Part shown: in pieces, positions 5,357 to 5,594 of the stretch | How the letters are laid out: each line of letters opens with the position of its first letter | Position numbering within the stretch: position 1 is the stretch's first letter | DNA from: Pyrinomonadaceae bacterium | Lineage (GTDB): Bacteria; Acidobacteriota; Blastocatellia; Pyrinomonadales; Pyrinomonadaceae | DNA: 5,594 bases | Direction of reading: 5' to 3' | Assembly (NCBI GenBank): GCA_013812565.1 | Contig: JACCTF010000829.1 | Span: 1 to 5,594 of the forward strand | Notes under the pieces: generated by a model | What the model was told of the DNA's origin: nothing | Seen by the model: only the letters and a program-made list of their open reading frames with translations | The model's database searches: none | Position numbers and translations under genes: made by a program

Positions 5357-5560
5357 GTTGATTCCAACGAATATATTGATCTCAAGACGAGTGCGACAAA
5401 GCTCCTTGTTCCTTCCTTTGACCACAAGGTTGATACTGCCTTAACGCGAAACGTAAAAGGTGTGGAGTGCGGTGTTCGAAGTGCGGAGTTGCTAACCCTC
5501 GGTCTGGGTCTTCCTTTAACTTAGTACCTCCTACTTCGTACTCCGTACCTGTTACTGTAA
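5357..5560. repeat. Non-coding region with inverted degenerate heptamer arrays
   Basis: No gene is visible. Four 7-bp units, TACCTCC, TACTTCG, TACTCCG and TACCTGT, run head to tail at 5525-5552. On the left, GGAGTGC, GGTGTTC, GAAGTGC and GGAGTTG run at 5464-5491; read on the minus strand they resemble GCACTTC/GCACTCC units, a phase-shifted version of the right-hand array (GTACTTC/GTACTCC). The two arrays face each other across about 33 bp and could fold into an imperfect stem. No good intrinsic terminator follows the VWA gene. The nature of the repeat is unknown. Confidence 0.5.
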
Positions 5561-5594
5561 ATGCGAATCAAGAGTAGAAAACTAAGAGCACACA
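5561..5594 (+). CDS. Possible start of a second basic mini-ORF (runs off the right edge)
   Basis: An ATG at 5561-5563 opens a frame reading MRIKSRKLRAH up to the window edge. It resembles the start of the basic mini-ORF at 3682: in both, CGAATCA is followed in the same frame by GAAAA(A/C)TAAGAGC(G/A)C, apart from a 6-nt (two-codon) insertion in this copy. No Shine-Dalgarno is visible and only 11 codons remain, so this is tentative. The shared sequence could also be a non-coding repeat. Confidence 0.25.
   Translation, partial: MRIKSRKLRAH

Overview
The window most likely comes from an Acidobacteriota chromosome, possibly Blastocatellia-like. The best clue is the secreted VWA protein at 4313-5356. 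Its layout (signal peptide, short beta-rich N-domain, VWA domain, and a C-terminal strand region ending in a GYF-PP tail) matches the acidobacterial VWFA-related family. The genes are of moderate GC, while the intergenic stretches at about 780-1430 and 2973-3102 are visibly richer in A+T. No rRNA, tRNA, CRISPR array, transposase or integrase was found. The taxonomic placement is inference.

Layout. The left edge (1-82, minus strand) holds the first 27 codons of a phosphoglucomutase/phosphomannomutase-type gene that runs off the window. A long intergenic stretch follows. It ends in a perfect 48-bp palindrome (404-451), which sits just downstream of a minus-strand GlsB/YeaQ/YmgE-type small membrane protein (486-758). 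The region 759-1439 has no convincing gene, but it contains a startless 108-codon frame on the minus strand (856-1182) and a good sigma-70-like promoter (1233-1261) preceded by helically phased direct repeats. This promoter points at a sigma-54-dependent activator of the GAF/AAA+/Fis type (1440-2972).

On the same strand follow a very short PDZ-less M50 (site-2-type) metalloprotease (3103-3594) and a tiny arginine/lysine-rich ORF with a strong Shine-Dalgarno (3682-3873). The tiny ORF carries a 37-bp tandem duplication that shifted its reading frame. Next come a stretch with a probable gene remnant (3925-4143) and the secreted VWA protein (4313-5356). The right end is non-coding. It holds an inverted pair of degenerate 7-bp repeat arrays (5464-5552) and the possible start of a paralogue of the tiny basic ORF (5561-5594).

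How they might work together. The activator needs sigma-54 (RpoN) for its targets. The M50 protein is a candidate intramembrane protease, and the VWA protein acts outside the cytoplasm. A membrane-to-transcription signalling module is conceivable, but the 90-550 bp gaps between genes and the lack of any visible -24/-12 promoter mean that functional linkage is not shown. The least ordinary features are the frame-shifting 37-bp duplication in the basic mini-ORF with its dispersed sequence relatives, the 48-bp perfect palindrome, and the minimal M50 protease next to an orphan sigma-54 activator.
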